64,000 nucleotides of DNA from CADEFQ01 sp050249415 (GCA_050249415.1 JBFWQO010000002.1:124001-188000); one strand, 5' to 3'; shown: positions 16,895 through 26,623, counted from the stretch's first letter. Made by a program: numbers and translations. The notes: generated by a model not told the origin, from the letters alone.

Positions 16895-18036
16895 GAATCA
16901 GTAGTCCGCAGCTTCTCCTTCTTCTCCATCTGGGCCGCGTACACGGCATCGCTCGCCGCCAACTCGTCACTGAGCCTGCCTTTGACCGGCTCCGAAGATG
17001 CTTCGATCGCGGCGTCCGGGTATTCGAGGACCAGTAGCAACCTCCCTTTGTCACCTTCTTCCAGGTACATCATGTAGCTCGAAAGAATTCCGGAAGACTG
17101 CTGCGCACGCAGGTACTTGGCCAGATATCCATCCACCCAGTCCTGAAACTCGCTCACCGGGGCGGTCAGCGAGTAGTAGCTGATCTTGTAGATGGACTTT
17201 CCGGAGCTCTTTGCGCCACGACCATCGCCGAGCAGGGCTCGCGCCCGCTTCGAGAGAATGGGTGCCCCGAGCTGCGCGGCATGTGCTGCGCGCCACGCCT
17301 CGAGTGAACGATCATCCGGAAATCCGAAGATCGACATCTGCTCGAAGCCGGAGGGGGCGTCGCGCTTCACTCTGCGAACCCATGGCGTGGCGACGAAAGC
17401 CCCGGTACGCGCGGCATCTGCTGCGACCATCCCTGTCGAATGCCCGCTACGTTCCGGCACGGTGAGAATCAGCCACGACGCCAACTTTGACCGCCGGGCA
17501 TCGGTCACGTGAGCCCGGGCAAACAGCGCCGCATGATCAGCAATCTGTGACTGCAGGCCGTCGCGCATCCTGTTTGCCTCTTGCAGGAACGCTTCATCCG
17601 ATCGTCGTGCTCCCGGCGGATTCTTGAATCCGAAGACGATGCAGCCGATATTCCTCGCGTTCCTGTCGCGCAAAGGCACCAGTACCAGGAACTTCGGCTC
17701 GGGATCCTGTTTGTTCCATCTGGGGTCGATGAGGGTAAAGCCGCTTTCGATCACCATGACATCGTCCGCCGCGGAAATCTTTCCGATCCGGTCCGGCCAG
17801 GTGCCGGCGAACATCGTATAGATCCCCTTCTTGTCCGGCGGCGTGCCATGGAACGTCACACTGAGCAGGTCACGGTTGTCACGCATCAGCTGATCCACCA
17901 GGATCTGTGCATGCATCTTGAACGCTGGCGCAACCCAGTTCTTTCCGGGCGGCGGGCCCTCAGGGTCGGCCGCAAGAGCGGCATGGGATGAAAATACAAC
18001 GGCTGCGACCCACAGTAGCTTGCGTACGAGTGTCAT
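16855..18036 (-). CDS. Exported protein of unknown function
   Basis: A 393-residue protein with signal peptide ending AALAA (about residue 23). The central and C-terminal parts look like two related alpha/beta units. The last one (YYSLTAPVSEFQDWVDGYL, SYMMYLEE) resembles the lipoprotein at 14864-15643. No family is recognised. The ATG has a strong AGGAGG Shine-Dalgarno. It lies within the long minus-strand run downstream of the citrate transporter. Confidence 0.7.
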   Translation of the reverse strand: MTLVRKLLWVAAVVFSSHAALAADPEGPPPGKNWVAPAFKMHAQILVDQLMRDNRDLLSVTFHGTPPDKKGIYTMFAGTWPDRIGKISAADDVMVIESGFTLIDPRWNKQDPEPKFLVLVPLRDRNARNIGCIVFGFKNPPGARRSDEAFLQEANRMRDGLQSQIADHAALFARAHVTDARRSKLASWLILTVPERSGHSTGMVAADAARTGAFVATPWVRRVKRDAPSGFEQMSIFGFPDDRSLEAWRAAHAAQLGAPILSKRARALLGDGRGAKSSGKSIYKISYYSLTAPVSEFQDWVDGYLAKYLRAQQSSGILSSYMMYLEEGDKGRLLLVLEYPDAAIEASSEPVKGRLSDELAASDAVYAAQMEKKEKLRTTDSWTLAVPVETTRN

Positions 18037-18055
18037 CGGCTGCCTCCTGCAGAAT

Positions 18056-19570
18056 TCAATTCCTGGATGGGGGCGACAATGCCCACTTCAGCAATGCAAC
18101 GTAGACCGCGCGACCTTCCTCTGTCAGGTCAGGAAACCTCGGTGCATCCATCGGAAACAACGCGCGGCGGGCCGGCGCCACTCGATCGTTCGCCATCGTT
18201 GCGCCCTTCTCGTAAACGAACAGGGTCGCGTGTTCAGGCTGGTTCGGGATGGTGGCGATGACCTGCGCCCCCGCCGGAGGGCGCGACCACGCCAGCACAC
18301 CGGGCGTCGCGTAAAGCTTCAAGCGCCCCGCCGGGAATCCCGCCGCAATCGGGTGCAATCCGCGCGCAATGTCGATGTAGTTCTCCGGCGGATAGAGGCT
18401 CTCCTTGTGATCGTTGACACCATAATCCCGATTGCGATGCCGCCCAACCATGCCGAGCGCATCAACGGCCTTGGCCTCGAGCAGCACTACGGGAGCAGCT
18501 GCATCCGCATACTTCACCCCCAGTTTGTACTTGTTGGTACTGGCGGAGATGATCACGATGTCCTTGCCGACCGCGCGGCTGTCCGGCTCCATGTGATCAG
18601 CCGTCGCGACATCGAATCCCAGCTTTCCGAGCCAGGAGAGTTGGGCCTGGTCCGACGCCTCGTTCTCGGGCCATGGCAGATCATAGCGACGGACGAAGAG
18701 CAGCTTCTTGCCCTTGGCGATGCGTGATAGTTCCTCCCACTGCGCCGCAGCTGTCGCCGTAATCGGCGCCGGCGGTGCGCTGACGGCCCAACGCAGCGCG
18801 GCGTCGAAAATGCGACGCCCGGAGAACCACGCGAACTCCTTCGGATCCTGCGCCGCAGGTCCCTGCGCATCCGACAGAATGGACCAGCTGTTGTCGTCGA
18901 GAAAGAGTCCCACGCGCCGAGCTGGTGCAACCGCCCCGCCGGCCATCATGGAACCCTTCTCATACGAGAAGACAGCCGCCTTGTCGTAGTCATCCAGGAA
19001 TGACACCGCGACATCGGCGCCTCTCATCGGCTTTCCCCAGCCGGGGTTGGTCACACCACCGCTGAACAGCAGTGGCGCAATCATTCCCTGCGAAACCCTT
19101 GCCGCAGTGAGAATCGGATTCGTGCCGCTCGTAGCAAGCGCGTAGTAGTCCGCATGGTTTTCGTTGTGGAATGGCTTCTCACGGACCACCGAAAAGTCCT
19201 CGTGCAACTTGTCGCCGGTCAAGTGAAGCAGTGGATACGAGTACTTGTCCCAGGTAACGATCGGCACCGCCACTTCAGCCAACCGGGCGTCCATCTCGCG
19301 TGCGTTGACGGTCGACGAGATAATGATCAGATCCGCCCCGGTCGCCGCCGCAGACGCGTCGGCGGCACCGACAATGGTTACATTCGCTCCGCGCGTGCCC
19401 AGATAGTCCCGAATCAGTGAGTCATCATTCGACACGCCCTGCTTAGCCTCTCCGGCCACGAACAGGACAGCCTTGCCGTTCAGCGCATCCGGGGCGACAA
19501 GATCAGCTCGCGCCTGCATCGACAACGCCGGCGCAACACTCGCCACCATGATCAGAAGTGTTCGGAGCAT
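18056..19570 (-). CDS. Exported protein with two tandem homologous halves
   Basis: A 504-residue secreted protein (signal peptide about 1-22). Each half has an N-terminal alpha/beta unit (KAVLFVAGEAK... in the first, KKLLFVRRYDL... in the second, each followed by a DLIIISS or DIVIISA strand) and a C-terminal unit with VFSYEKGSMM / LFVYEKGATM followed by APARR. The halves therefore arose by internal duplication. The fold recalls ThuA/GATase-like domains, but no catalytic residues could be assigned. Confidence 0.68.
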   Translation of the reverse strand: MLRTLLIMVASVAPALSMQARADLVAPDALNGKAVLFVAGEAKQGVSNDDSLIRDYLGTRGANVTIVGAADASAAATGADLIIISSTVNAREMDARLAEVAVPIVTWDKYSYPLLHLTGDKLHEDFSVVREKPFHNENHADYYALATSGTNPILTAARVSQGMIAPLLFSGGVTNPGWGKPMRGADVAVSFLDDYDKAAVFSYEKGSMMAGGAVAPARRVGLFLDDNSWSILSDAQGPAAQDPKEFAWFSGRRIFDAALRWAVSAPPAPITATAAAQWEELSRIAKGKKLLFVRRYDLPWPENEASDQAQLSWLGKLGFDVATADHMEPDSRAVGKDIVIISASTNKYKLGVKYADAAAPVVLLEAKAVDALGMVGRHRNRDYGVNDHKESLYPPENYIDIARGLHPIAAGFPAGRLKLYATPGVLAWSRPPAGAQVIATIPNQPEHATLFVYEKGATMANDRVAPARRALFPMDAPRFPDLTEEGRAVYVALLKWALSPPSRN

Positions 19571-19571
19571 T

Positions 19572-20585
19572 TCAGTTTCCCCCGCTCTTGCCCGCGGCCT
19601 GCTTGCTCACCCCCAGCAAGCCGCCGCTTCCCACCACAAACAGTTGCTGCGTCTGGTCGTCGAATGCGGCTGCCACACCACGCGAGCCAATGTTCAGCGA
19701 TTCCGACAGTGACGCGGTCAACTTGGCATTCTGGATCACATTCAACGCGCCGCTCGCATTCGGCATATAGAGCATGACTAGCCGAGCCGGAGCGATCTGC
19801 ATGGCCAGCCCCGACTCTCCCTGCCCTCCGACCTGAACCATGCCGATCATCTGGCCTGGGTCCGGGTCGACGATGATCATTCGACCGTTGGAACACGCGA
19901 CATAGATGCGTCGCTCCCGCGTATCGTTGGCAATCGCGGTTGGGCCTACGCCGGGCCACACCGAGATTGTCCCGACCGGGTTCATCTCGTGCTTTCCGCC
20001 CAGTTCGACGACATGGAGCACGTTCGCGGCTTCGTCTGCGACGAACAGGTGCCCGCGTCCGTCGACTGAGGCCTGCCGCAGGCGGCCACCGAGTTTCACG
20101 GCTCCGCGCCTGCTGCCGCTTATCGCGTCGAATGCGACCAGGTCACCACTGCCGGCATTGGATACATAGATTCGTCGCGTCGTCGCGTCAAATTCGACCT
20201 CGCGTGGTTCGAAACCACCAGATCTGACTGTCGCAACTACCTGCAGCGATTGCAGATCGAACAGTGTTACCGTTCCCGCATCCCGGTTGCTGACATAGCC
20301 GCGACGGATTTCCGGCGCGATCTCGATCGCACCCGGGACACCAATCGTCGCCACACTCGCCAGTCGACGGCCAGTCTCCAGGTCATAAACATCGACACCC
20401 CCGTCACGTGCCGAGTACAAACGTCGTTCGGCGGAATCCACCGCCAGTGACAGCGTCTCGGGTGCGCCCTCGGTCGAGATGGCGCGAATCATCCTGTAGC
20501 CGGGCGACGCGGCATTCGCGTTCGATGCATCGACAGCGAGGAGCGCGAACATCATGATCAGGCAGCTTGTCAGTCGCAACTTCAT
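19572..20585 (-). CDS. Exported YVTN/YncE-type beta-propeller protein
   Basis: 337 residues: signal peptide (about 1-25) then repeated blades with YSARDGGVDVYDLETGR, GYVSNRDAGTVTLFDL, RRIYVSNAGSGDLVAFD and RRIYVACSNGRMIIVD. Such periplasmic or surface propellers usually mediate binding. The start is the ATG at 20585; an upstream ATG at 20726 would overlap the preceding gene and lacks a signal peptide. Its TGA is followed almost at once by the next gene (TGAAATG), implying coupling. Confidence 0.8.
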   Translation of the reverse strand: MKLRLTSCLIMMFALLAVDASNANAASPGYRMIRAISTEGAPETLSLAVDSAERRLYSARDGGVDVYDLETGRRLASVATIGVPGAIEIAPEIRRGYVSNRDAGTVTLFDLQSLQVVATVRSGGFEPREVEFDATTRRIYVSNAGSGDLVAFDAISGSRRGAVKLGGRLRQASVDGRGHLFVADEAANVLHVVELGGKHEMNPVGTISVWPGVGPTAIANDTRERRIYVACSNGRMIIVDPDPGQMIGMVQVGGQGESGLAMQIAPARLVMLYMPNASGALNVIQNAKLTASLSESLNIGSRGVAAAFDDQTQQLFVVGSGGLLGVSKQAAGKSGGN

Positions 20586-20634
20586 GGTGTCATTCCGGTT
20601 GGTGAAACTCTTTGTCCGAAGAATCCCGTCGGTG

Positions 20635-21822
20635 CTATTTCGCGAGCAGTTCTCGCGCATGCGCAGCCTGTTCGGCGCGCAGCGGCAGGAAGACAGCATG
20701 ATCGAGGACAACCTGCTGGCCCTCACTGCTGAGCAGGAACTGCAGGAAGGACTCGAGCGCGGCAGGCACGGGCTTCCCCGGTGTCTTGTTGATATTGAAA
20801 TAGATCAGCCGGCTGAGCGGGTATCGTGCCTGTGCCACGTTCTCATAGGTCGGCGCAATGGCCGGGTCTGCAGGGTCCCGCGACAGTGGCAGCATTTTCA
20901 CAGGCGAATCGATGTAGGCCAGGCCCGAATAGCCGATTCCGAAGCGATCGTTGGCCACACGACTCGCCAGTGGAAACACCAGCTTCTCGTAGTGCAGATC
21001 CTCGCGCCATTCGCCGCGAGTCGCACCCGTGCTGAGAACGCGCTGCCGGATGAATTCCTCGAAGCCGTTCCACGGCTGGATGGCGTAGGCCCTGACCGGC
21101 TGGTTTGCCCACTCGCCTCCCAGACCGAGCTGTCCCCAGGTGCGAATGGCCTCCGGCGCACCGCGGTGCCGTGTTCGCGAGAAGATGGCGTCAATCTGCC
21201 TGAAGTCGAGCTTCGACAGCGGATTGTCCGGGTGGACAAAAAACGCCATCGCATCGAGGAAGCCGAAGTGACGATAGCTTCCGCCCGCGACTGGTATGCT
21301 CGTTGGCAGATAGCCGAAGCGCTGCTCGAACTCACTGACATCCTCCGGCTTCAATTCGCGCGAAACAAAAACGAAATCGACCGCCTGCTTGAGCAGCTCT
21401 TTCGTGCCCAGGCTGCCCGCGTACGGCGGAGGCGTCAGACGTAGATGAACGTCGGGGTGAAGCTCCATGAAGCGCTTGAACCAACGATCGACGAGTTCCA
21501 CCAGGACATCGGAAGCACCTCCGATGAAGCTTCCGGACAGCGCTCGCCCATGCACTCCCTGATAGGGGGGTAGCTCCTCGTCCAGGGTCGGCTGCAGCAG
21601 CTCAGGCGTTGGCAAGCTGCGCCCGTGAGCGCGCGCCGCCGCCTTTTCCGACTCCGTCTGGGGCACGGGAGGCAGAACCGGAGGCACGAGCCAATACACG
21701 GACCCACCGTCCCGGTTCGCCTCGACCGCTGCCGCCGCCCCACCGGCTCCCGCAGCGGTCGCGATGCCGAGCACCACCACTGCGGCGAGACCTCTGCACA
21801 GGCCTGCCGCGCAAGAGTTCAC
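20635..21822 (-). CDS. PstS-like periplasmic substrate-binding protein (copy 1)
   Basis: A 395-residue exported protein with the same architecture as the protein at 15707-16894: TPPPYAGSLGTKEL, FVSRELKPEDV, HFGFLDAMAFFVHPDNPL, RQIDAIFSRTRHRG, YPLSRLIYFNI and LSSEGQQVVLDHAVFLPL. It starts at GTG overlapping the TonB receptor stop (GTGA), so it is translationally coupled to it. Coupling of a binding protein to a TonB receptor suggests hand-over of one ligand across the envelope. The ligand is unknown; phosphate or a phosphorylated or chelated compound is possible. Confidence 0.78.
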   Translation of the reverse strand: MNSCAAGLCRGLAAVVVLGIATAAGAGGAAAAVEANRDGGSVYWLVPPVLPPVPQTESEKAAARAHGRSLPTPELLQPTLDEELPPYQGVHGRALSGSFIGGASDVLVELVDRWFKRFMELHPDVHLRLTPPPYAGSLGTKELLKQAVDFVFVSRELKPEDVSEFEQRFGYLPTSIPVAGGSYRHFGFLDAMAFFVHPDNPLSKLDFRQIDAIFSRTRHRGAPEAIRTWGQLGLGGEWANQPVRAYAIQPWNGFEEFIRQRVLSTGATRGEWREDLHYEKLVFPLASRVANDRFGIGYSGLAYIDSPVKMLPLSRDPADPAIAPTYENVAQARYPLSRLIYFNINKTPGKPVPAALESFLQFLLSSEGQQVVLDHAVFLPLRAEQAAHARELLAK

Positions 21823-24035
21823 AGATTTACCCTCCAGGAAAGGGTCAAGTTGCGAGGAGTTCCAGGCACCACTCCGTTCTCGTTTTGCGTCGAATTCACG
21901 CCCTCGAAGTAGTGTTCGTCGAACAGGTTGCCGATCTTGAGCGTGAAATTGTGTCGATCGTGCAACCGGTAATAGAGGGCGAGGTCCGCAACTGCGTAGC
22001 TCGGCAACGTCAACACGCGCCCGTCAGCGGCGCTCGGCAGACTGCCGGCGATCTCGCTGCTGTAATAGGCACCTGCGCCGATACCGAGTCCTTGCAGCGG
22101 ACCTTCCGCGACGTCGTAACGGATCCAGAGATTGGCGGCACGAAGCGCCGAGTTCGTCAGTTGCGCTCCGACCAGTGGCGCCGAAGGCGAATTGTAGGAT
22201 TCGTCGACGTACGCGTCCGTGTAGGCGACGCCCGCGATCACCTGCAGATTCTCGAGCGGTCGATAGTTCAACTCGAGTTCGAGACCTTTCGAGCGTTCGG
22301 CACCGACCTGTTGGGAGCAAGTGCCCGCCACTCCGGCATCACAGGCGACCGCCGCGAGTGTGTTCTCGTTCCTGATGTCGAATAGAGAAAAGGTTGCGGT
22401 GAGACGATCCGCCAGCGTATCGACCTTTACTCCGAGTTCGATCTGCTTTCCCGACTCGGGGTCGAAGGGGTTGGGACGCCCGGACGCGTCCTGCACACCC
22501 GCCGCCTGAGGCACGAAGGAAGTCGCATAGCTCGCATACAGAGTCCACGCAGGCGTCGGCTGAAACATGAGGCCCGCTGTGGGCAGAACGCTGGATGTCT
22601 GATCCTCCTCAGACGTGAGCGGAGGCGTCTTGCGCTCTTCGCGCTCCTGTTTGTCCCTCGCATAGCGAATACCGAGGCTGGCCTTCCAACGGTCCGAGAG
22701 AGTGATCAGGTCCGACAGGTACAGGCCGGTCGAGGTATTTCTCGTGTAGCGGCGGTTCACCGGCCCGGACGGATAGCCGCTGAGCGGCAATGCGTTGCCA
22801 TAAACCGGATCGTAGACATTCACGTTGATCCGGCCCGGCCCCGGTAACGAAGCGGGACCCGATGTCGGCCCGTTGAAGAACTGGATGCGCTCGAAATCCG
22901 TCGTATCGATGCCGCCGTCCGCACCCACCAACATCTTGTGCCCGATCGGCCCGGTATCGAATGGAACCGAAAGATTCACATCCAGAACATTGTAGGTTCG
23001 CTTGTTGAGTTGCTGCCGCGCTCGGCGCCGAAGCGTCACTCGATCGGCCAGCACCGCCACATTGTCGAATCCTTTGGCCGTATCTTCCGTGCGGATACTG
23101 CGAAACGCCGCGTTCAGCCGCGAACCGCTGTCGAACTCGTGCGAGTAGGAAAGCGTGCCACCGCTGCCCTCCTCCTCCTGCACGTCATCCGGCTCCTGAT
23201 AGCGGGTGCGGATATCCGCGATCAGGCTGGCATCCTTGTTCGGGGCTACGAGTTGGGTGTCGTACGCGTTCTTGCGGCGACGATACTCCAGCGAAAGCCG
23301 CAGCGTATCGCGCTCCGTCGTGTTCCAGGTCAGGCTCGGCGAAGCGTAACTGGCCTCCTCGAAACCACCGCGAAACGTATCCCGATCGGTGTGCTCTCCC
23401 ACGAATCGATAGAGCACTGCGCCTCCACCCAGCGGACCGGTGATGTCGAAGCCGGCGTTGTAGCCCGCACCGTCACCGAACGACAGGCCGGCGCCGTCGT
23501 ACGTCGATGCCCTCAGATCGATGATCGCACCGAAGTCTGATCTCGGCTTCTTGCTGATGATATTGACGAAGCCCCCGGGTTGCGCCCGCCCGTAAAGCAC
23601 GGAAGCGGGGCCCTTCACGACTTCGATGCGTTCGGCAGCGAATGTCGGCGGGGAGCCGAAGCGGCCGCTCAAACCCGGCAGGCCGTCGACCATGATCGCG
23701 GTCTTGTCGGCTTGATTATTCTTGAAACCGCGAATGGAGAGGTCATACCCTGTCACGCCACCGCGACGCACTCCGGTCATGTAGCTATAGAGATCCGCGA
23801 TGTTGGTGGTCTCAATGGCCTTCATGAAGGCGTTACTGTAATTGGCGACCGAATAGGGAGTGTCCATGACGCTGATGTCTTGCTTCATCGCGCTCTGAGC
23901 TCCCACCTCGACGAACTTCCCCTCGATGACTACCGTTTGGATATCTTTCGCCTGCTCTTCCGAGTCCGGCTCCATGGTTCGCGCATCGCCAATCATCATC
24001 AGGATGGCGGTAGTGGTCAGAACGCTGCGCAACAT
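21819..24035 (-). CDS. TonB-dependent siderophore-type receptor
   Basis: A 738-residue outer-membrane receptor: short signal sequence, TonB-box-like TVVIEG, plug domain (IADLYSYMTGVRRGGV, LSIRGFKNNQ, IMVDGLPGL, EVVKGPASVLYGRAQPGGFVN) and a 22-strand-type barrel ending in LSWRVNL. The FecA-type N-terminal signalling domain is absent. The ATG at 24035 is chosen because GGGAGGG lies just upstream. It follows the CitMHS gene after 29 bp, so ferric-citrate or another chelate is an attractive but unproven ligand. Confidence 0.9.
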   Translation of the reverse strand: MLRSVLTTTAILMMIGDARTMEPDSEEQAKDIQTVVIEGKFVEVGAQSAMKQDISVMDTPYSVANYSNAFMKAIETTNIADLYSYMTGVRRGGVTGYDLSIRGFKNNQADKTAIMVDGLPGLSGRFGSPPTFAAERIEVVKGPASVLYGRAQPGGFVNIISKKPRSDFGAIIDLRASTYDGAGLSFGDGAGYNAGFDITGPLGGGAVLYRFVGEHTDRDTFRGGFEEASYASPSLTWNTTERDTLRLSLEYRRRKNAYDTQLVAPNKDASLIADIRTRYQEPDDVQEEEGSGGTLSYSHEFDSGSRLNAAFRSIRTEDTAKGFDNVAVLADRVTLRRRARQQLNKRTYNVLDVNLSVPFDTGPIGHKMLVGADGGIDTTDFERIQFFNGPTSGPASLPGPGRINVNVYDPVYGNALPLSGYPSGPVNRRYTRNTSTGLYLSDLITLSDRWKASLGIRYARDKQEREERKTPPLTSEEDQTSSVLPTAGLMFQPTPAWTLYASYATSFVPQAAGVQDASGRPNPFDPESGKQIELGVKVDTLADRLTATFSLFDIRNENTLAAVACDAGVAGTCSQQVGAERSKGLELELNYRPLENLQVIAGVAYTDAYVDESYNSPSAPLVGAQLTNSALRAANLWIRYDVAEGPLQGLGIGAGAYYSSEIAGSLPSAADGRVLTLPSYAVADLALYYRLHDRHNFTLKIGNLFDEHYFEGVNSTQNENGVVPGTPRNLTLSWRVNL

Positions 24036-24064
24036 AAATCCCTCCCCGATCGTAGTCATTGATT

Positions 24065-25426
24065 TCATCCGGCAGCCAACGGAAACAATCCGAGCGCAAG
24101 CGCCGCGGCGAGCATGAGCAGACAGGTGCCGGCCGCCCACAGCAGCGTGAATCTCTGGTGATCCCCGAAATCCACACCCGCGAGTCCGACCAGCAAATAA
24201 GTGGACGCGACCAATGGGCTCAGGAGATGTATGGGTTGCCCGATCAACGACGCCCGCGCCATTTCGAGTGGGCTGATGCCGGCGGTGCGCGCGACTTCCG
24301 TCGCGATCGGCAGCACGCCATAGTAGAACGCGTCATTCGAGATGAAGAACGTGAACGGCATGCTGGCGAGCGCGGTAATGACCGCGAGCGACGGTGCCCA
24401 GGATTCCGGCACGACCGTCAGCAGGCTATCGGACATGGACTTGACCATCCCCGTGCCGGAGAGGATGCCGGTGAACACGCCGGCGGCGAAGATCAGCGCA
24501 ACGACCGCGATGACGTTGCCGGCATGTGCCGCGATGCGCGCGCGCTGCTCCGGCAGTTGCGGGTAGTTGGCGACGATAGCGATCGCAAACGCGACCATGA
24601 AGAGCACGGGCAGCGGCAACAGATTGATGATCAAGCAGACGATCAGGGCCACGGTCAGCAACGCATTGAACCAGCGCAACTGCGGGCGCTTGAGCCGGGA
24701 TGCGGCCTCGCTCTCCCCGTTCGCCGGCAGCAGCGCGGTATCTGCAATCGATGACTGCGCGACGGCCGGATCCGCATCGGCTGCAAGGGGGGGCGTCCCG
24801 AGCACGACTTGGCCCAGTCGCCGTCGCTCGCGCACTCCGAGGAACCACGCGAGCGCCACGACGCCCGCGACTCCGACGACCATCACCGGAATCATCGGGA
24901 CGAAGACTTCCGACGGATCCACCGACAATGCGGTCGCCGCGCGCGCCAGCGGCCCGCCCCACGGCGTGAGATTCATGACCCCGCTCGCGAGGATGGTCAC
25001 ACAGGTGAGATTCAAGGCATTCATGCCGAGGCGCCGGTACAGGGGCAGTATCGACGCCACGGTGATCATGTAGGTGGTCGATCCATCACCGTCGAGCGAC
25101 ACGAATGCGGCAAGCACCGCGGTACCAACCACCACCTTTGCGGGATCGTTGCCGACACTGCGCAGGATCCGGTTTACCACCGGATCAAAGAGCCCCGCAT
25201 CGATCATGATCCCGAAGTAGAGAATGGCGAACATCAACATCACGCCGGTCGGTGCGAGCGTGCGGATGCCATCGAGCATCATGGTGCCGAGTTCATCGCT
25301 GCCGACACCGGCCAGTACGGCGAACAGGATCGGAATGGCGATCAGCGCGACGAGCGGCGAGACGCGCTTCAACATGATCAGCGTCATGAACGTGATCACC
25401 ATGCCGAAGCCCAGCAGCGTCAGCAT
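24065..25426 (-). CDS. CitMHS-family citrate/metal-citrate:H+ symporter
   Basis: An inner-membrane carrier of 453 residues with about 11-12 hydrophobic segments. Family features: FGIMIDAGLFDPVV, FVSLDGDGSTTYMITVASILPLY, GVMNLTPWGGP and the C-terminal GQPIHLLSPLVASTYLL. CitMHS proteins import citrate complexed with Mg2+ or Ca2+. It is the first gene of the long minus-strand run to 15707 and has its own regulator-type promoter, so it probably defines the inducing substrate of this module. Confidence 0.92.
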   Translation of the reverse strand: MLTLLGFGMVITFMTLIMLKRVSPLVALIAIPILFAVLAGVGSDELGTMMLDGIRTLAPTGVMLMFAILYFGIMIDAGLFDPVVNRILRSVGNDPAKVVVGTAVLAAFVSLDGDGSTTYMITVASILPLYRRLGMNALNLTCVTILASGVMNLTPWGGPLARAATALSVDPSEVFVPMIPVMVVGVAGVVALAWFLGVRERRRLGQVVLGTPPLAADADPAVAQSSIADTALLPANGESEAASRLKRPQLRWFNALLTVALIVCLIINLLPLPVLFMVAFAIAIVANYPQLPEQRARIAAHAGNVIAVVALIFAAGVFTGILSGTGMVKSMSDSLLTVVPESWAPSLAVITALASMPFTFFISNDAFYYGVLPIATEVARTAGISPLEMARASLIGQPIHLLSPLVASTYLLVGLAGVDFGDHQRFTLLWAAGTCLLMLAAALALGLFPLAAG

Positions 25427-25510
25427 GGAATCCCGCCTCGTGTACTGGTCATGGGCGCCCCTCCGATCCGGCGTGGACGCTATCGGCCAGCGTCGCAGCG
25501 GATGGAGGCC

Positions 25511-25544
25511 AGTCTAGGAACTTCTTGCTGTCTGCAACCTGTCA
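25511..25544 (-). promoter_or_regulatory. Direct-repeat regulator box and -10 before the CitMHS operon
   Basis: On the minus strand: TGACAG, 5 nt, AGACAG, 11 nt, TAGACT. It is a weaker match to the TGTCAG repeats at 15684 and 28760 but has identical spacing. A start here would leave about 80 nt of leader. Confidence 0.5.
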
Positions 25545-25555
25545 GGGACGAGCGC

Positions 25556-26623
25556 TCACTTCGGCGGCTCGATGGCTCCATTCCAGACGTTCATGAAGCG
25601 GCGCTTCTTCAGCTGGTCGAGATAAACCAGCAGGCCGGGGCCGAGGACCACCGGCCGCAGCGGGCCGACCACGGCGTTGGTAATTCCACCACGGGTCTGC
25701 TGTACCGACGCCTCATTTCGAATCGCCGGCAAGCCACCCTCGTTGGCAAGCGTCCGCTGGCCCTCGATGGACACCAGGTACTCGAGGAAGCGATGTGCCG
25801 CATCCGGATTCGGTGCGCTGGCGGGAAGCACTGCGGTTCTCGTGACGACCAGCGTGTAGTCGCGCGGATAGACGATCGCGAGCGGTGCACCGGCGGCGAT
25901 GCGCGATTGCGCATATGAACCGAGGAGGTTGTAGCCGATGGCGAGATTGCCCTTCTCGAGCCGCGCGAGCAGGTCGCTGGTGCGCCGCTCGATGACGACA
26001 CCGGCGTCGCCCAAAGTCTCCAGCAGCGCACCGATTTCACTGCTCTGGCGCGCATCCTGAGAGGCGAGCAGGTAACCCACACTGCTGCCGGCAATGTCAT
26101 AGGTACCGATCCGGCCACGCCACGCCGCGGGATCCCGTCGCACCAGTTCGATCAGCTCGCTTCTCGTCTGCGGCATGGTCCGCCCCGAGAAGGCGTTGAC
26201 ATTGAACACCATCACGGCGGGCTCGAAGGTGAATCCGAATGCCTGGTCGCGCCACCGCGCCCATTCGGGGAGCATTCGGGCATTGGCCGAGAGATGGGTG
26301 GCGGCATAGCCGTCGTTGACGAGCTTGACCTGCAGATCCATGGCCGAGCTCAACAGCAGATCGGCCCGGGGCCTGCCGTGCTTCAGATCCTCGAGGAATC
26401 GCTCGTAGAGCACGTGGCTCTCGAGTTCCTCATACTCGACCGCGATTCCGGGGTTGAGCCGCTGAAAGTGCCGGACAGCCGCCTCGAACACCGCGGTATC
26501 CGTCGTGCTGTAGATCGTCAGCGGCCTCTCAGCGGCGCCTGCCGCTGGGTAGATCTCCGCTGCGGCTGGCAGGGAATACAGGCCAGCGGCGCCCACGATC
26601 AACAACCACGCAAGACGAGTCAT
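25556..26623 (-). CDS. Periplasmic ABC-type solute-binding protein (family 1, iron/organic acid type)
   Basis: 355 residues: signal peptide ending near PAAAE, then a type II binding-protein fold (LTIYSTTDTAVFEAAVRHFQ, ADLLLSSAMDLQVKLV, GTYDIAGSSVGYLLASQD, YPRDYTLVVTRTAVLP, GQRTLANEGGLPAIR). The ATG at 26623 overlaps the tctE stop (ATGA). Binding proteins encoded directly with TctE-like kinases often deliver the signal ligand to the sensor; no permease is nearby, which favours a sensory role. That role is inference. Confidence 0.82.
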   Translation of the reverse strand: MTRLAWLLIVGAAGLYSLPAAAEIYPAAGAAERPLTIYSTTDTAVFEAAVRHFQRLNPGIAVEYEELESHVLYERFLEDLKHGRPRADLLLSSAMDLQVKLVNDGYAATHLSANARMLPEWARWRDQAFGFTFEPAVMVFNVNAFSGRTMPQTRSELIELVRRDPAAWRGRIGTYDIAGSSVGYLLASQDARQSSEIGALLETLGDAGVVIERRTSDLLARLEKGNLAIGYNLLGSYAQSRIAAGAPLAIVYPRDYTLVVTRTAVLPASAPNPDAAHRFLEYLVSIEGQRTLANEGGLPAIRNEASVQQTRGGITNAVVGPLRPVVLGPGLLVYLDQLKKRRFMNVWNGAIEPPK

